64,000 nt of DNA, taken from positions 46,151,318 to 46,215,317 of the forward strand of contig CM075783.1 of NCBI GenBank assembly GCA_037974665.1, read 5' to 3'. Below the pieces are notes generated by a model. That model saw nothing but the letters and a program-made list of their open reading frames with translations. It was not told the origin of the DNA and did not search any database. Shown here piece by piece: positions 1-13,494 of the stretch. The position numbers and the translations under genes are program-made. The DNA comes from Ehretia macrophylla. Lineage: Eukaryota > Streptophyta > Magnoliopsida > Boraginales > Ehretiaceae. Each line of letters starts with the position of its first letter. Within the stretch, counting starts at the first letter, position 1.

Positions 1-979
1 GTTTGTAAGACCTAACTCTACAGTCAGTTAGACTCATTCTGTTGTAACATTTTTAAGAATTTTCTATTACTAATGATAATGGAACGAATAAATATTTCAA
101 AGAATTGGATTAATCTCGTTCCAAGATTCCTCTAATGTTGCCTTCAATATAAACGCAATACTCTTAAATCTTTTTGTTAAAGAAAGGAAATACTCATGCA
201 CTCCCCTTTATCTTTTTCCTCTTTTAATTTAAGTTGATTAAGATAACAAAAAGAAAGAAAAGCATCATGAAGACAATATGAGTTATTCGAGTTGGCAAAC
301 AACCTTTTGATACAGGGAAAAGACTTGGTGAGTTGATGCTAAATGTGAAAGGACTTGTGAGCTAACTAGCTTTCCAGCATCACCAGAGTACAATCAAACC
401 CCACCATCATTAATTAGAAGGTAAAAAAGCACAAATTAATGCTTATGTCTCCCCTATCAAACGATTCCATTCTGTGAGAAGCACCTTTGAATATTATCAG
501 CATCTTTCTTTGCCAATAACGTGCAGTCATTTACACATGACTTGCATAAAGTTGAAAGGTAAAACATAAAAGGCTCAAGACAGCACCTACCAAAACATGT
601 TCAACTTGACCTTTTCGGACGCTGTCTGTAGCTCACAATCTATGGGCGGCAGAGGAATCATTAGTGCAAGGCATAGCAGGAAAGGTCATAAGCGTCTGTA
701 CCGAGCAACTACTCCTCCAAATATGATATGAAAATAATTATGCTAACGGATACTCAATTTAAAGCGAGTAAACAGAATTCCTTCCCAATTTCTACACGAC
801 CAACTCCACCATTATTGATAGCATTTTGGTTGCTTTCACGGCATAACCCAAGAAGGTGATTCTAGTTACACAAAGGAAGCAGTGCAAACAACCAAAAGCT
901 CCCTGGCATGGTGTTTAGTTAACCCATAGTTTCATATGCAAATGGAAAGAATCTGAACTATTGATTTTCTTCCAGTGCT
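1..979. other. Downstream flank of the CORYNE-like gene, no gene seen
   Basis: AT-rich sequence 3' of the minus-strand CORYNE-like gene. I see no open frame with family similarity, no RNA gene and no repeat. The part nearest 979 presumably holds the 3' UTR and polyadenylation site, but I cannot fix the position. Confidence 0.5.
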
Positions 980-2593
980 TCAGAAACTGTTTAACTGAGT
1001 GAGCATAGAAACAAGCTCGTCGCTTGAGGGACGGTCAGCAGGCAAATCAGATAGGCATATAACAGCAATTCTAACTGCCATTAGCATCTCATCTTCCTGA
1101 ACTTCTTCTCCCACTATACTCCTATCCAGCGCTTGCCGTTCGTCTCCTGCTTGCTGCAGATGCCTAAGCCACTGTCCTAGACTTCCTCCACTAGATGTTT
1201 CTCCAAAGAAGGGATCCGTCGGATTCCTACCAGTTAGCAGCATACCTAATATGACTCCAAAACTGAAGACATCACTCTTATCTGTATACCTATTGCAGAA
1301 TAAGTGAAATAAATGTCATCGTTATGAAATAAATCAGATTGAGTTTAAAGTTAAAATATACATGACTACAAATTCAGTGTCCAAAACAAGCAAACCAAAC
1401 ATGCCGAAAATATTACAACAAAATGATCTGAATCAAACCCAAATTTGTTTACAGTTGCAATTATCAATAGATTGAAGTTATACATGTATTAGTATCGATG
1501 AATTAAAACAGTGACATGGTTGTATATCATACTGAATTCTGCGCTGCATCTATTAGGGAGTCATTACTTGTCTCCAATAATTTCAGACATTAAAAGAGCA
1601 TCAACCGACATACCATGCTAAATAATTCAAATTATGAGTTCATCAATTTACATAATGAACTTGAATCGAAAAATAACAAGTGTAGCATAGTACTTAAAAA
1701 TTTATAGTAGTAGTTCAGTACCTGCAGTTCTGGAAAGATTCAGGAGCACTGTAGGCCGATGCTGCTCGATCAAAATTGGGAATGATCTTAGCTAAACCGC
1801 AATCTGCCAACCGAGGCTCAAACTCTGCATCCAACATCACATTTGTAGGCTTCAAGTTGTAGTGCAAAATTCTAGGACTACATGTAAAATGAAGATATTG
1901 CAACCCCTTAACAATGCCAACTGCAATTCGAAGTCTAGCATCCCAGCTAAGTTTCAAATGACTTTCCCTCACTCTATTCATTGCATCTTCAAGACTACCA
2001 TTAGGCATATAATCATAAACCAAATAAAACCGAGCAGATTCGCGAATATAAGCCCTTAAACTCATCAAATTCCTGTGTCTTAAGCTAGCCAGCAATTCAA
2101 GTTCTTGCTGAATCCTTCTTTTCACTGACTTGCTCTGCGTCTCAAAGGATTCAAGCCTCTTGACTGCAATAGTCAAACCATTATCAAGAACAGTCTTGTA
2201 ATATTTGCCATTGGGGCTTGATCCTAGTAATTCAGTTTCATTAGCAAGAGCTGATTGAAGGGTCTTGGATGGAATTTTTGGGGAAAAAACAACAGGACCT
2301 TTGAGAATTGGAGTCCTATTGATGTATCTAACAAAGCATCTCACTAGCCAAGCAAAGAGAAGAGCACAAATCAATCCTGTTATCATCCCAAACAAAATGC
2401 TCAGAAGAATTTTCTGCAACCTATGCTGGGCTTCTGGTGGCCTTGATGGCCATGGAGGTTCACTTGAGGTATCTTTAACAACTACCCTCTCTTGACACTG
2501 CACAGAGATAACAATGTTTAAGCAGTAAATGAATGAAAACACAATCTTTAAGGCTCCACTGCTTGTGTAGTAGACATAGCTCCTCTTCTCCAT
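980..2593 (-). CDS. CRN: CORYNE-like membrane receptor pseudokinase (2 exons, 393 aa)
   Basis: Exons are 1722-2593 and 980-1289 (join on minus); the 432-bp intron 1290-1721 has GT/AG ends and splits an Arg codon (AG|G). The first ATG of the frame is at 2593; the open frame further upstream starts only at a TTG. The protein has an N-terminal hydrophobic signal-like stretch (about 14-33), a very short extracellular part, a membrane span (about 61-88), then a kinase-like domain to the C-terminus. Catalytic motifs are degenerate: the VAIK-type lysine is present (IAVKRL, K145), but HRD is HYN (244-246) and DFG is DCG (264-266), so it should be a pseudokinase. The short ectodomain, HYNLKPTNV motif and ADRPSSDEL tail identify CORYNE/SOL2, which in Arabidopsis (about 400 aa) pairs with CLAVATA2 and CIK co-receptors at the plasma membrane to relay CLE peptide signals. 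Family and function are by recognition of the sequence; expression is unknown. Confidence 0.93.
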
Positions 2594-5500
2594 AGAAAAG
2601 CACAAAGCTTTGATACTTAAAGAATGGCAAGTAGAAGCTCAAAAATCACACACAACAACCCACATGATTTTGTGAAATTTGATATGCTATGCCTTTCAAA
2701 GTGGTCAAAGAAAGCAAATGGAATAACTCTTGAGGGATATAACTATCAGCAGTGACAACAAAGATGAAAACTTGAAAAAGCTCCAAACTTTATAAAGAAA
2801 ATGCAAAAGCAACTCCACATTTGAGGAGATGGAAAATGAAGAGGTGCTTCAACAATGTAACTATCAAGAAAATATGCCCAGAAAGACCAACTTGTGAAGA
2901 AGACTCAAGCTAACAGACAATACAACACAAGAGAATCAACACAAAAATCTTCATATTGAAGGAAAAGGGTATCATTTGCATTCAAAAGGTTCTACAATTT
3001 CACCAAGAATCAGTCCTCATAGAAAATGACACAAAAGAGAAATGGTTTCAACTCTCACTTTTGGAAAAAAAATATATATATATATCTGCGAAGACTCAAT
3101 TTTTATCCTGAAAAATTGCTCATTTTCTGGAAAATAGCCAAGTCAGAAAATCCAAAAAGAAACAAAAACTGAAAAAGAAAAAAGAGCAAAATGAGCAGAA
3201 CCAAGAAGGGTTTTTTTTTTCTTTTTTTTTGTTGGATTTACTTATTTGGGTATGAAAATTTGTTTTTTTTAAAAAAAAAAACGCAAGTTAAGACATAGAA
3301 CCAAACAAGAACCTAGTTAAGGCGTTTGTTTCTTCAAATGTAATGTAAAAAATAGAGCTTTGAAAGAAGGGGAAAAAGAATAGTTGTTGTTGAAGTGTTT
3401 GTTTCTCTCTCTAAATCTTTGTCTCTCACTATAGAGTATGGGAAGTCTACAAATGAAAATGAGACATGCATTTGGGTTCCCGCCATGAGGGGGGTGTGGG
3501 GTCCACGGACACGTAGGCAGACCATGAGAGAGGAGCATATTAGCTTAGCTGGTGTCGCTGTCTCGAGGCCGAAAGCGAAGCATCGAACCGTGTGCAAGAA
3601 GGAAGGACAGGATGATCTGGGACGTTGGTTTTTGAGAGAATGAGTAGGAGCCGTTGATTGAGTGGATACTGGAATTTGTGCCCGAGTGGCTTTTTGTGAT
3701 TATAGAAATTGTGATGTCTTATCATGGGATTAGTAAAAGTTTCGTCCTTTTTCTACATCGAATAATTGCTTTTCACACTAGTATTCCTATAGAGTTATCA
3801 CCAATATTTTCCATTTTCTTTAGGAAAAAAAGTTATTTTGACCCATAAATTCATAATGCTCATTTTGAACGAGCGCAAACATATTATTAACGAATTTATA
3901 GTTCATTAATCCAGAAATTTATCATGAATTTACCGATTTTTGTCCAGTTAGTTTTGGATTTTTATGGCATTTAATTCTTAACTAATTGACTTTTATTAAA
4001 GAAAAAAAAGATAACCAACGATGGACAGATAAATTGTCATGTTAGAATAGAAATTTAATAATTATTTTTTTACATGCATCACAAACCTTTTTAATTGTAT
4101 TTAATTAAAATTTAAATAACTGATTCACTCAAATAATAGTAAATTAAAAATTATTTAAAAGAGTTAAACAGTAGTCATATTAGTGTTTGTCTTCTGATAT
4201 ACGAAAACAAACAAACAAACAAATAAAATAGATTACATGAGTAGCATGGTGAGTCTCTAAAGGAGATCCGGATGTAATATAGAAATTTTGAGGGGGCTGT
4301 TTGAGGAATAGACATAAATTCATGGGTTTTATTATGGGAGGTACACATGCAGTTGTTATGCTCCCCGGTAGTACGATTTTTCTCTTGGGGGAATGTGTGA
4401 AGAACAAACACGTGGGGCACGCGGACCGCTTTTTAGCTTAGTGTGCTCACGACTACCTGTACTTAAAATGTGCTAGTACCACTCAATATTGTTGCTCACC
4501 TTGGGTGACTTGTCACATTTTACAATTTCTTTTTTTGTTTTTTATTTTTTGTTTTATGTTCGTCAACCAATCCAACCAATTAGTATATTAATTCGCTTCT
4601 CAATACACATATGCAATCCAAATATCCAGACAACTCTGTAAAATACTTCACAGTCTTCCACTTACCCTCTAAAATGATTGATTAGAGGGCGTTTCCTTTT
4701 GGACCAAATTCAAACTCACATATAAGCCAAACTCCACTCCTAACATTTCTGCGTGATTATTAGACGATATCCCCAAATTCACAACATATAGTGCTGAAAA
4801 GACGGAAGATTTGCCAGAAGATGAGGATGTCCATAAAGATCACCATTAGAATGATGAACTACACCATTGGAATATGTTACTTCATCACATAATGGAAGGA
4901 GTTGCAACACTATTAGGTTCCTACACCTCAATACAGTTCTAAGAGTCACTTTCTAGTAGTGCAAAGTTTGCAACAAAAAGTGTTGACTTGTAGACTAAAG
5001 ATCCTTGATTTCAAGCCTCCGCGCTTGAAAGAGCTTGTGCATGTATCGAAACACACTACACTGAGAGATTTATAACTTCGAGATAAATTCATTATAAAAT
5101 CACCATAGATACTGCTAAAAGTTTCACTCCCCTTCAAAAACCAGGCACCAAAAGAGGGTGATAGTGAAAAGGAAAAGAAAGATAAGAGCAAAACTTTTCT
5201 TTGTTTATATAAGATGAGAGTAAGTATACAAAGTTTACATTGAAGTAAAAGTTCCTGCTAAAACATAGCAACAAAGATAACATATACAAACAGGCAACAC
5301 CCTTTGATTGCGCAACAGAGAACTAGGAGCAGATGAACTAATTAAAACCACATTATGTTACAAACACCTCAGGCCGAATGTATAAAGCAGCTCTAATCTA
5401 ATTTAAAAAATAAGGGTCAATTTTTAACTTATAAAAAATGGATAAAAATAAATAAGCTATCTATCAAACAGGCTTACCAACCTAATTTTATCCTCAAGAG

Positions 5501-5620
5501 CCCTGAATTTGTGATCATCGAATTAGCCAGACCTCGAACCTATAAGATATAATTACAAGAAGCAGGCAAATCCGAACAATGGCTATTTAACTTCAGAGTG
5601 GACACAGTCTCTTCAGACAA
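2594..5620. other. Intergenic: CORYNE-like promoter/5' UTR and downstream flank of the ARF-GAP gene
   Basis: About 3 kb without a supported gene. The 2594-3500 part is the probable promoter/5' UTR of the CORYNE-like gene and contains T/A homopolymers near 3209-3280. Short open frames at 3.3-3.85, 4.2-4.4 and 4.95-5.2 kb overlap on both strands, have no recognisable similarity and are read as chance frames. The end near 5620 is the 3' UTR side of the ARF-GAP gene. Confidence 0.5.
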
Positions 5621-8600
5621 TTATCTGTTGGAGTCTGATAAGAGAGCAAGGACTTCCCTATCATCCAACTTGCATTCGACTGCAAGCTCAAAAGAGGTTC
5701 TACCTTCCCTATCTAGAGCATGCGGATCAGCACCCCTGCAGTTGATAAATAACTTTATTACTAAAACACAGAGAGTTCGGTTTAACTAAAACAAAAGCAA
5801 GAAAAGGTTGTGAAAGAAAAAAGTAGATCATTTAAGTCAAACTAAAATATATTTTGTCTTCAGCCTAAAACCTATGGGGATTACGAGGACACATATAGCA
5901 GCTGGTTCTGCAATTTGCTTTTGTTGTAATAATATTATCCTCCATAATTTCATTTGAGGAGGGTCTCCGTTTCTAAATCTACTGTCAAATGATTGAAAAC
6001 TCGGAGTGAATCTGCAAAATTTGTAATGCAACTATAACACTCATCAAGAATATCTTGACTACCTTGAAAGGAGAAGCTTGGCAAATGTAGCTTTGCCTCT
6101 GAGAATACAACGATGAAGTGGTGTCTGACCCCTTGAATCAGAAGCATTTAAGTTTGCCCCATACTGTAAAAGCAGCTCAAGCATTGCAATGTCAGCAGTT
6201 TCACAAGCAAGGTGAAGCAGCGAGCATCCATGAAGATCCTCTATACTGGAGCCTTCACTAGTACTTGCTATGTTTGAAAAGCTTGAGGAAGACTTCATTA
6301 TTGAGTCACCTTCTAAGCAACTAGAATGTTGATCAAGACCGGTTTGCTCTTGCAACATCACTTTGGCAAGGGTTAGAGAAGGATTACAGATCACTTGCTC
6401 ATAGACAACATTCACATCTGCCTCCAAGTTGACAATCAGACGATATACAGCTTTCTTGTCATTATTACGAACTGCCTCCCAAATCTGTTGTGCCACTGGA
6501 CGATTGTCCTTTGGCTTAACAATGAAAATTTTCTCCACATACTGTGAGAAGAAGCAAAGTGGGCATGCTTTTAGAGCAGAGAAGCAATTTGGAACAATTA
6601 AGAATAAAATGAAGTGGAAGATTAATACGCACAAATAATTTCTTTAACCATATTGAAAAGAGATACAGTTGGACAATAACCAAAGAAAAGGGTGGGTGAA
6701 AGATATACCTTTGCATGTATAAATTTCTCCTTTGTTGAAATAGAATCAGTATGGGTTGGCTTAGTTAAGCGAAGGAGTTGCGGCTTATCAGATCTGTACA
6801 TGCTTCAAGGCCGAAAAATAAGCATATATTATCAGCACTTAGTTCAGTGAAAAAATATGAAAATAAAAGTTAGCAATTATACAGTCTAGTTATCCAGGAA
6901 GCCATTTACCCTGTGGAGCCTAGATCAACCTGGAAGCCAATACTTGACTGCAATGACTCCTCCCAAACTGAATTTGCAAAGGTGTTGCCCAAAGACTGAA
7001 ACAAACTTATGACAGAAGGCTCCCACGCTCTGACATCAAGTGTCAGTGACCTCACCTGTCACAAGTAAGCAAATAAGAAAGACAAGTGTACGAAATTTAA
7101 CAAATGGGAAACTGATGATAACTTTTCAAGCATATGCTTGAAATTTTATTCCTTTTATGATAATACGCTGAATTCTTTTAAAAAAGTCATGCTATTTCCC
7201 ATTTTTTCAAACATAGCTGATTATACAAACTCTAATTTGTACATCCCATGGTATAATCATAAGCAGAAAGGCATCAACCAATCCACCACTGAGAATAAGG
7301 CCATACGCATTTTTGGAACATTATCTGGATTATCAAATAAAATGAAGTAAAACGATATCAACTCTGAAAATTCTAACCACTTAGCCCAGATAATGACCCC
7401 AACTATCATCTCAGCAGGACTATCAAGTAAAATTCCCTACCAAGTTATTCATGTACAATGCCTGCAAGACGAGGAATGAAACATTTCTGTTCTTCTAAAA
7501 CTAGATTTTTTCTGTGAATATGATACATGGAACACGTAAGTTTACCTTTGATATGTGCACACCAAGATTACGATGAACACCTGAACACTCAATGCAGACT
7601 AGAACTCCCAAGTTTAAGGATGCCCAATCCGGTTCCACAGCACCACAGTCCGCACACTTCTCGTTTCCACCAACTTTCCGCAAGATGTCAATTGGTTTCT
7701 CAGTTTTTATACGAGACCGTAAAGAATTTCTCAACAGGCGCTCATGGTGGGCATAGGCCACCCTTTCAGTTGAGTATTCTTCAATTGCAGTGTGATCAAA
7801 GTCAGAGCTTTCAAATGAACTACTATCACTGGCAGATAAGTGACGGTTACTGCCCATGGGACTAGCAGAAAGACACTGAAAGGAAAATAGTCACTAAGAG
7901 TGAAGAGAAAGCAAATGCAAAAGCCACACAAATAAAACACCTTGATGAATTACCCTCTCAGGAGCCTGCGAACTCAGTAATGATGCAATAACCCCAGTTA
8001 TCTTTTCAATCCAATCCATCTGATCCAGGGCACTCTCCGCCTGCACTAACAAGAAAACTGAGTGATATGATGCCATGCAAGATATTAACTATCAAAAGAA
8101 ACCAATCAACCATCTAGGAAGAAAGTGATTCAGGTAAAATGGCCATAAATCCCGAGGTATCCAGCATCAGATATTATAAGTTACCTGTAAGGTATAGTTT
8201 TTTGTTGGTGAAATAATTCTGAAGCAAAACCTAAGATCTGATTGGTCAGCATCAACCTTAATTGTTGATGTCAACAGGTTCACAGTGTGATGTGCAACAG
8301 ATTTCTCATCATGTACGCCACCGTGATAATGAGAAGAAAGCCAGCGACTCAATAATCCTGAACCAAGTTCGGAACTATTCCTCTGACCAGAAAGCTGACC
8401 ACTAGACCCCTGAGAAGATAAACTCAACTATATTAATAAATAGTAGAACAAGTATTAAGAGTAAAGTGGAGTTCAATCTCTTTATGAGCCACTACAGTAT
8501 ATTTAACTTATTACTCACAGATGGTTTGCTGCTTTGCTTGCGATAGTAATACAACATTCCACGGCTGTCAAGAACAAAAAACCTTCTTTTCCAGTCACCT

Positions 8601-11600
8601 CTCAAGCTTGAGGAACGTTTTGAAAGATAACCCTGTCTAATGGTTTGAACCTGAATCCAAAAGTTATATATAAGTTTGAGTTCATATGAGGAGAGAGAAA
8701 TGAATAAAAGTAAATTGAGAGCAATAGACGAAGAAAATCTAGAGGTTCCTATCAAAATGTTAATGACGTGTCAACCTTTCCCTTTGCTGCAGATTGCATA
8801 ACTGCCTCTATCATTTTATGTGAACTTCTACCAATTGATTGTATACCATCTCCGTTAGGAGAACCGTTCGAGTGATTAGAAGACCATCTGCTTTCTCGAT
8901 CAACCTGTCTTTTGTACTCTTGCATCCTTTCGTTAAGAGCTGCTTGTTCATAATTGGATTGCTCTCTCGATTGTTGCGCATAGGTTAAGACCTAAAAGAG
9001 AAAGAATTGATACTTAAATATCACCCCAAAAATGAATGGTGGAACTTTTAGTACAACTACTTATTGATTCTCAACTCGTCAACTCAGATTACAGTAGATC
9101 CATGGCTCACCCAAATAAATTAATTTCACTGTTCTGCTCATTTTACGGAACACAAAGGTGATGCATGAAAAAAATTCCTTTTTAGAAACTTCTTTCCGAG
9201 TTCAGAAATTCCCGAAAAACAAACCCAAAGAAGAGTTGTGCAGAGATTTCTCACTGGATCAATGCAATTTTTTATCTTTATGCCGCCTAGTTTAAGACAA
9301 AATTTTAGAAGGCATGAAAAAGGAACAGAATCTCTTCATAATATCTTCTCATTTTAAAACATAAATTTCTTTAAGATGATGAGCTTTCAACATAAATATC
9401 CATGGGCTTCCAAATATTGGCAAAAGTCCAATCAATAGGCCCATATATCTACTGACCCATATGCGTAACAAATAAGAGGCAAACAATCAACACACCTGAT
9501 TGATATACGGCTCCATTTGATGCAGCAGTTCATAACCCTACATGTATTGAGAGATCACAAAATTAGGAGTTCAAAGCAATGTAGGACGAAACAAGTAAAG
9601 ACTAAAGAGCCACATGACACCTACCTGTTTAAAGTAACGAAGATGAGCATCCATTGTTCCACTAACCGCTTCTAAGAATTCAAACCTTTTCTTTGCTTCA
9701 ACATTTGAGAGAGCAGTTACCTGGATAGTTGGCAGCCAAATAGCAAAAAAGTCTAGCTATTGTTAGCTAGATTCTTCCAATTCTAATTTGAAATCCGAAA
9801 AGAATTATAGTATCGATTGGATCCACTCACTAGATTGAAGCGAGCTTGCTCAAAAGATGACCTTGCATTGTGAAGTTCCTGGATGCATTCAAAACTATAT
9901 TAACAACGAAGAAATGGAGCATCAATTTCGTGTGTAATTTAATATTCTTTCATATTTTCCTACCTCCTCTAAAGCGATAGCTATGTCACTCCTTGTGCCT
10001 TTTCTAAGAGACAAAAACTTTTCACGAGCCTGCAGCAAGCAATGTCTATCAGAAATGAAAAACATATGGATGATGTCGACTCAGCAAATTCCAACTGAAT
10101 CACTAAGCAATCCCAGTCTACAATATATCATATGCCTCACAAGAGTACATTAATTCCAAGCTCTTTCTGCACTAGTAATGTAAGAGCAGAAAGGAACCAG
10201 GATTATGTGATTCCTTGGTATATTAGGCAAATTTTCAGCTTTCGATCAGCCACAATACAAAATGAAAATTCTTTCTGCCCATTTAATAATGACACTATAC
10301 GATCTGGAAATAACATATAATGACGAAAACCCTTCTACTTATTGGGAACCAGGATAGGAGAATCGATTTTAAACTCCACGTAGACATCACCTAACATCAT
10401 AAATGAAGCTGCAAGTCCAAAATAGGGGCTAGTGATTGAAAAATAAGGCATTCGCTTTAAAATGAATTAGACCCTGGGCTATCACATAACTTTAAGGATA
10501 TGACCTATACCATTCGCATTTGTAACTTCCGTTCTATGTGGTATAAAGATTGGAAAAATGAACAAGGGTACTCAAAGTGATATATTACAGGAGTTGATTA
10601 AATAAAATTAATTAAAAAATAAAAGAAATGGTAAAACCATTCTCTCATATACATTGGCAAGTGAAAGATCACCTGATCATAGAGAAGGCTAGCCTTGTCA
10701 AAACGCTTCCGTGCTTCCTGCATTGAGAAAATATATTAGAACAAAATAAAATTGATTATGCATACAACAAAGTTGTATATCATCAATTGGACAAGATTAA
10801 AGAAAAAAGCACTGGCATAAAGAATCAAGTCCCACAGAAGACGATTTTCTGAAACCCACAAGATATTGCATCCAATAGGCGATCTACTACCTAACTAACA
10901 ACCTTAAGGTTATCATAACTTAGCTTCCTAAGTTTATCGAAAGAAAGGGGAAAAAAGATCATTTCCTGAGTGCCACATGAACGTGTACACACATGGAAAG
11001 AGATTAGCTTGTCGAAATAAGGTAATTGGGTACTTGCCATTCTGTATGACCAATAATGCTATAGTGTTTACCACCCATGGAAGATGGTCAATGAATAAGA
11101 GTTCATACCTAATGTCTATACTAGTTGAGGAGTATGTTCAAAAGACTGGTCCTTGCAAACAAAATCATCCTTTTACCATTACCAATCTTATATTATGTAC
11201 AGTGAAAAAATGCAAATCCTAGCCTCAAAGGTTGTAGTGGTATTGTAGCTCCTAAAACGAAATCTTGTTTATAAGCAACTTTAGTACCCTAGTCCTCACT
11301 TTGTAACTACTGTAACATTTCCTAATTAAAAGAAATCCACCTACAATATCAAATGAAAAGAAATAGATAAATAGTACCTTGACATCATGCAAATCAATAT
11401 TGACAAATTGCAGCAATCGGTCATTTAGCATGTGCTCAACCTGAGGAAATAGGGAAAAGATCAGCCAGGACTGCTGCCAGTCAAAAGAACAAGTCATGCA
11501 TAATTCATCAGTTGTCAGCGCCCATGTTTTCTACTCACTAAGGTTATTTTACCAAAAAGGCATAAGAGAAACGAACAAATGAGATGGATTCCTATCGGAG

Positions 11601-13494
11601 TCGATTCAGATGAGAAAATAATTATTTATCAGAAGAACACAAACTACAGCATGCAAGAATGAGAACTTTGGTCATACAAAACTTCACCTGAGATCGAAGA
11701 ACTTCCTTGTATGTCCCAATCTCCCTCAGTGCAATAGTGAATTTTGTCATAACAGGCCCTATAAGAAGCAGAAAGTTCATTATATATTATCAATCAGTTT
11801 CAAGAAATAAAGATATAGAAACCTAGAAATTCATCCCCATGAAATCATATAGAGAATAAGATGATTTCTCCATCTAATTTCTGAGGAGAAGAAAAATAAA
11901 AATTTCCAGATCTTTGAAATGCTGCAACCAATCGTAACATTTACAAAAAGGACACTACTCGCGCAGGGAAGAAATGGTCATTGCATCCTTTTTCCGGTAT
12001 CATCAAACACCGGGAGATACAGAACAGTAGAAAAGGACCAGAATTCGGATAAATGCAGAGTCAACATTTATTCTTACATAATCAGTGGAACTCAAACAGA
12101 GTGAGACTCTAAATGCATACATCAGACAGAGTGAGACTCTAAATGCATACATGACTTAACATACACTTCAGTAGTTGTTATATTCCTGGACATTCCGCAG
12201 CATGTAAACAAATTTTTTTAAAAGATGATGGAAATAATATTTTAAGAAAACTGAAGACAATAGTTTCAAGAAGAATTCCAACATTCACATGTACCTCCAA
12301 ATGCAACACTAATGGGATCATTATGCCCACCGCCAAAATTTTCCAGGGCACTAGCAAAAGCAATGTCCCCATCGTATTCCTCCCCAAGCCCTTCGCTGTG
12401 AGGTGAATGAAAAATAAAAATCAGCATACTTCTCGAAAACCTTTATCCAGAAGGGAGGGGGGGGGGGGGGGGGGGGTGGGGGGGGGGAGAGAGAGAGAGA
12501 GAGAGCGGACCGGAGTGGAGAAAGAAAGCATCTTGTTTTATTTCAGAACATCAAATTTTAATTTGTAATAGTTCATCATCAGTGACATACATGATCTTTA
12601 GCTAATATCACCAGATGTATAACCATCAAACACTGAAACTCATCAAACAGCAGGCTCTTGAATACAATAAAATTGAACTTACGTGTATTTTCGACATCCT
12701 TTATAAAACTTCAAGCATCTCTCCCTCAATAGTTCCGAAGTGTCCTCCAAGCTTTGTATCTGATCCATTAAATAGAGGGGCCAAAATACAAAAAATAAAA
12801 TCAAACACTTGTCTTGTAGTACAAGTATCAAGCAAAACAAAAAATAGTGGCGATTCTGCACTCAAAAGTACAAGTACAACAAAATTTCTTGAATTCCAAA
12901 AATTAACATTAAATGTAAACTGGTGCATGTTTAATTTTGGAGCGCCATCCTTTCCAATTCATTATCTTTTTTGCTTTGTATGTACTCCCAAAACAACGAA
13001 TCACAAGTCGATTCTAACATTAATTAATTGCATCACCAACTCACCATTCATCAGATAACATGAACAACTAGAAAAGCAAAAAAGCTGGTTGATTCAGCCA
13101 ATTTCAGCATTTACATACACTTAGAAGAATTACATCATTAAGCTCAGAAGACAAAATTATTTTTTTTTTCTTTCTAAAGCACATTTATCATTAATCAACA
13201 ACGTCAACAACTAGAAAATTCAAACAATGAAAAGGAAAGTAGAAGGCTGATCGATTGATTCAGCCAACTTCAGCAAATATATACAGACCCATAAACATAG
13301 ATATAAAAATTACATCATTAAGCTTAAAAAGATAGTGAAAAGCTTTTTTTTTTTTTTTTTTTTCCTTTCTAAGCACATTGGGCAACATAAAATGCACACA
13401 CACACGCTCACACACACATATATCATACAGTAAAACAAAAAAAGGTTACCTGTTTACGAAACATAGGAGAGTCATCGAGCTTAGCGAAATGCAT
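5621..13494 (-). CDS. AGD3: ACAP-type ARF GTPase-activating protein, AGD3/VAN3/SCARFACE-like (19 exons, 822 aa)
   Basis: Exons on minus: 13450-13494, 12683-12759, 12295-12395, 11688-11758, 11378-11440, 10673-10717, 9964-10029, 9831-9878, 9625-9720, 9496-9537, 8776-8991, 8519-8650, 8185-8409, 7954-8040, 7546-7875, 6910-7055, 6709-6793, 6063-6541, 5621-5735. All introns are GT/AG and the sum is 2469 nt with frame kept throughout. Order of domains: N-terminal BAR (starts [15 protein letters not shown], to about 230), PH (about 291-438, [19 protein letters not shown]), ARF-GAP zinc finger C512-X2-C515-X16-C532-X2-C535 followed by catalytic Arg540 (VHRN), then C-terminal ankyrin repeats (about 650-805). 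This is the plant ACAP class. Length (827 aa in Arabidopsis AGD3) and sequence fit AGD3, known as VAN3/SCARFACE, which stimulates GTP hydrolysis by ARF at the trans-Golgi and binds phosphoinositides through PH, and is needed for continuous leaf veins. AGD1/2/4 are shorter paralogs and the less likely assignment. Confidence 0.94.
12453..12505. repeat. Poly-G plus (GA)n tract in intron 2 of the ARF-GAP gene
   Basis: A run of about 20 G (12457-12476), one T, 10 more G, then about nine GA units. It lies between exons 2 and 3. On the transcribed strand it reads (TC)n followed by poly-C, and it sits within about 60-110 nt of the exon 3 acceptor, where it may add to the pyrimidine-rich context. Confidence 0.9.

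Noticed and set aside
3317..3848. Short open frames upstream of the CORYNE-like gene
   Set aside because: Overlapping frames on both strands, no similarity, and GC-poor non-coding character; not supported as genes.
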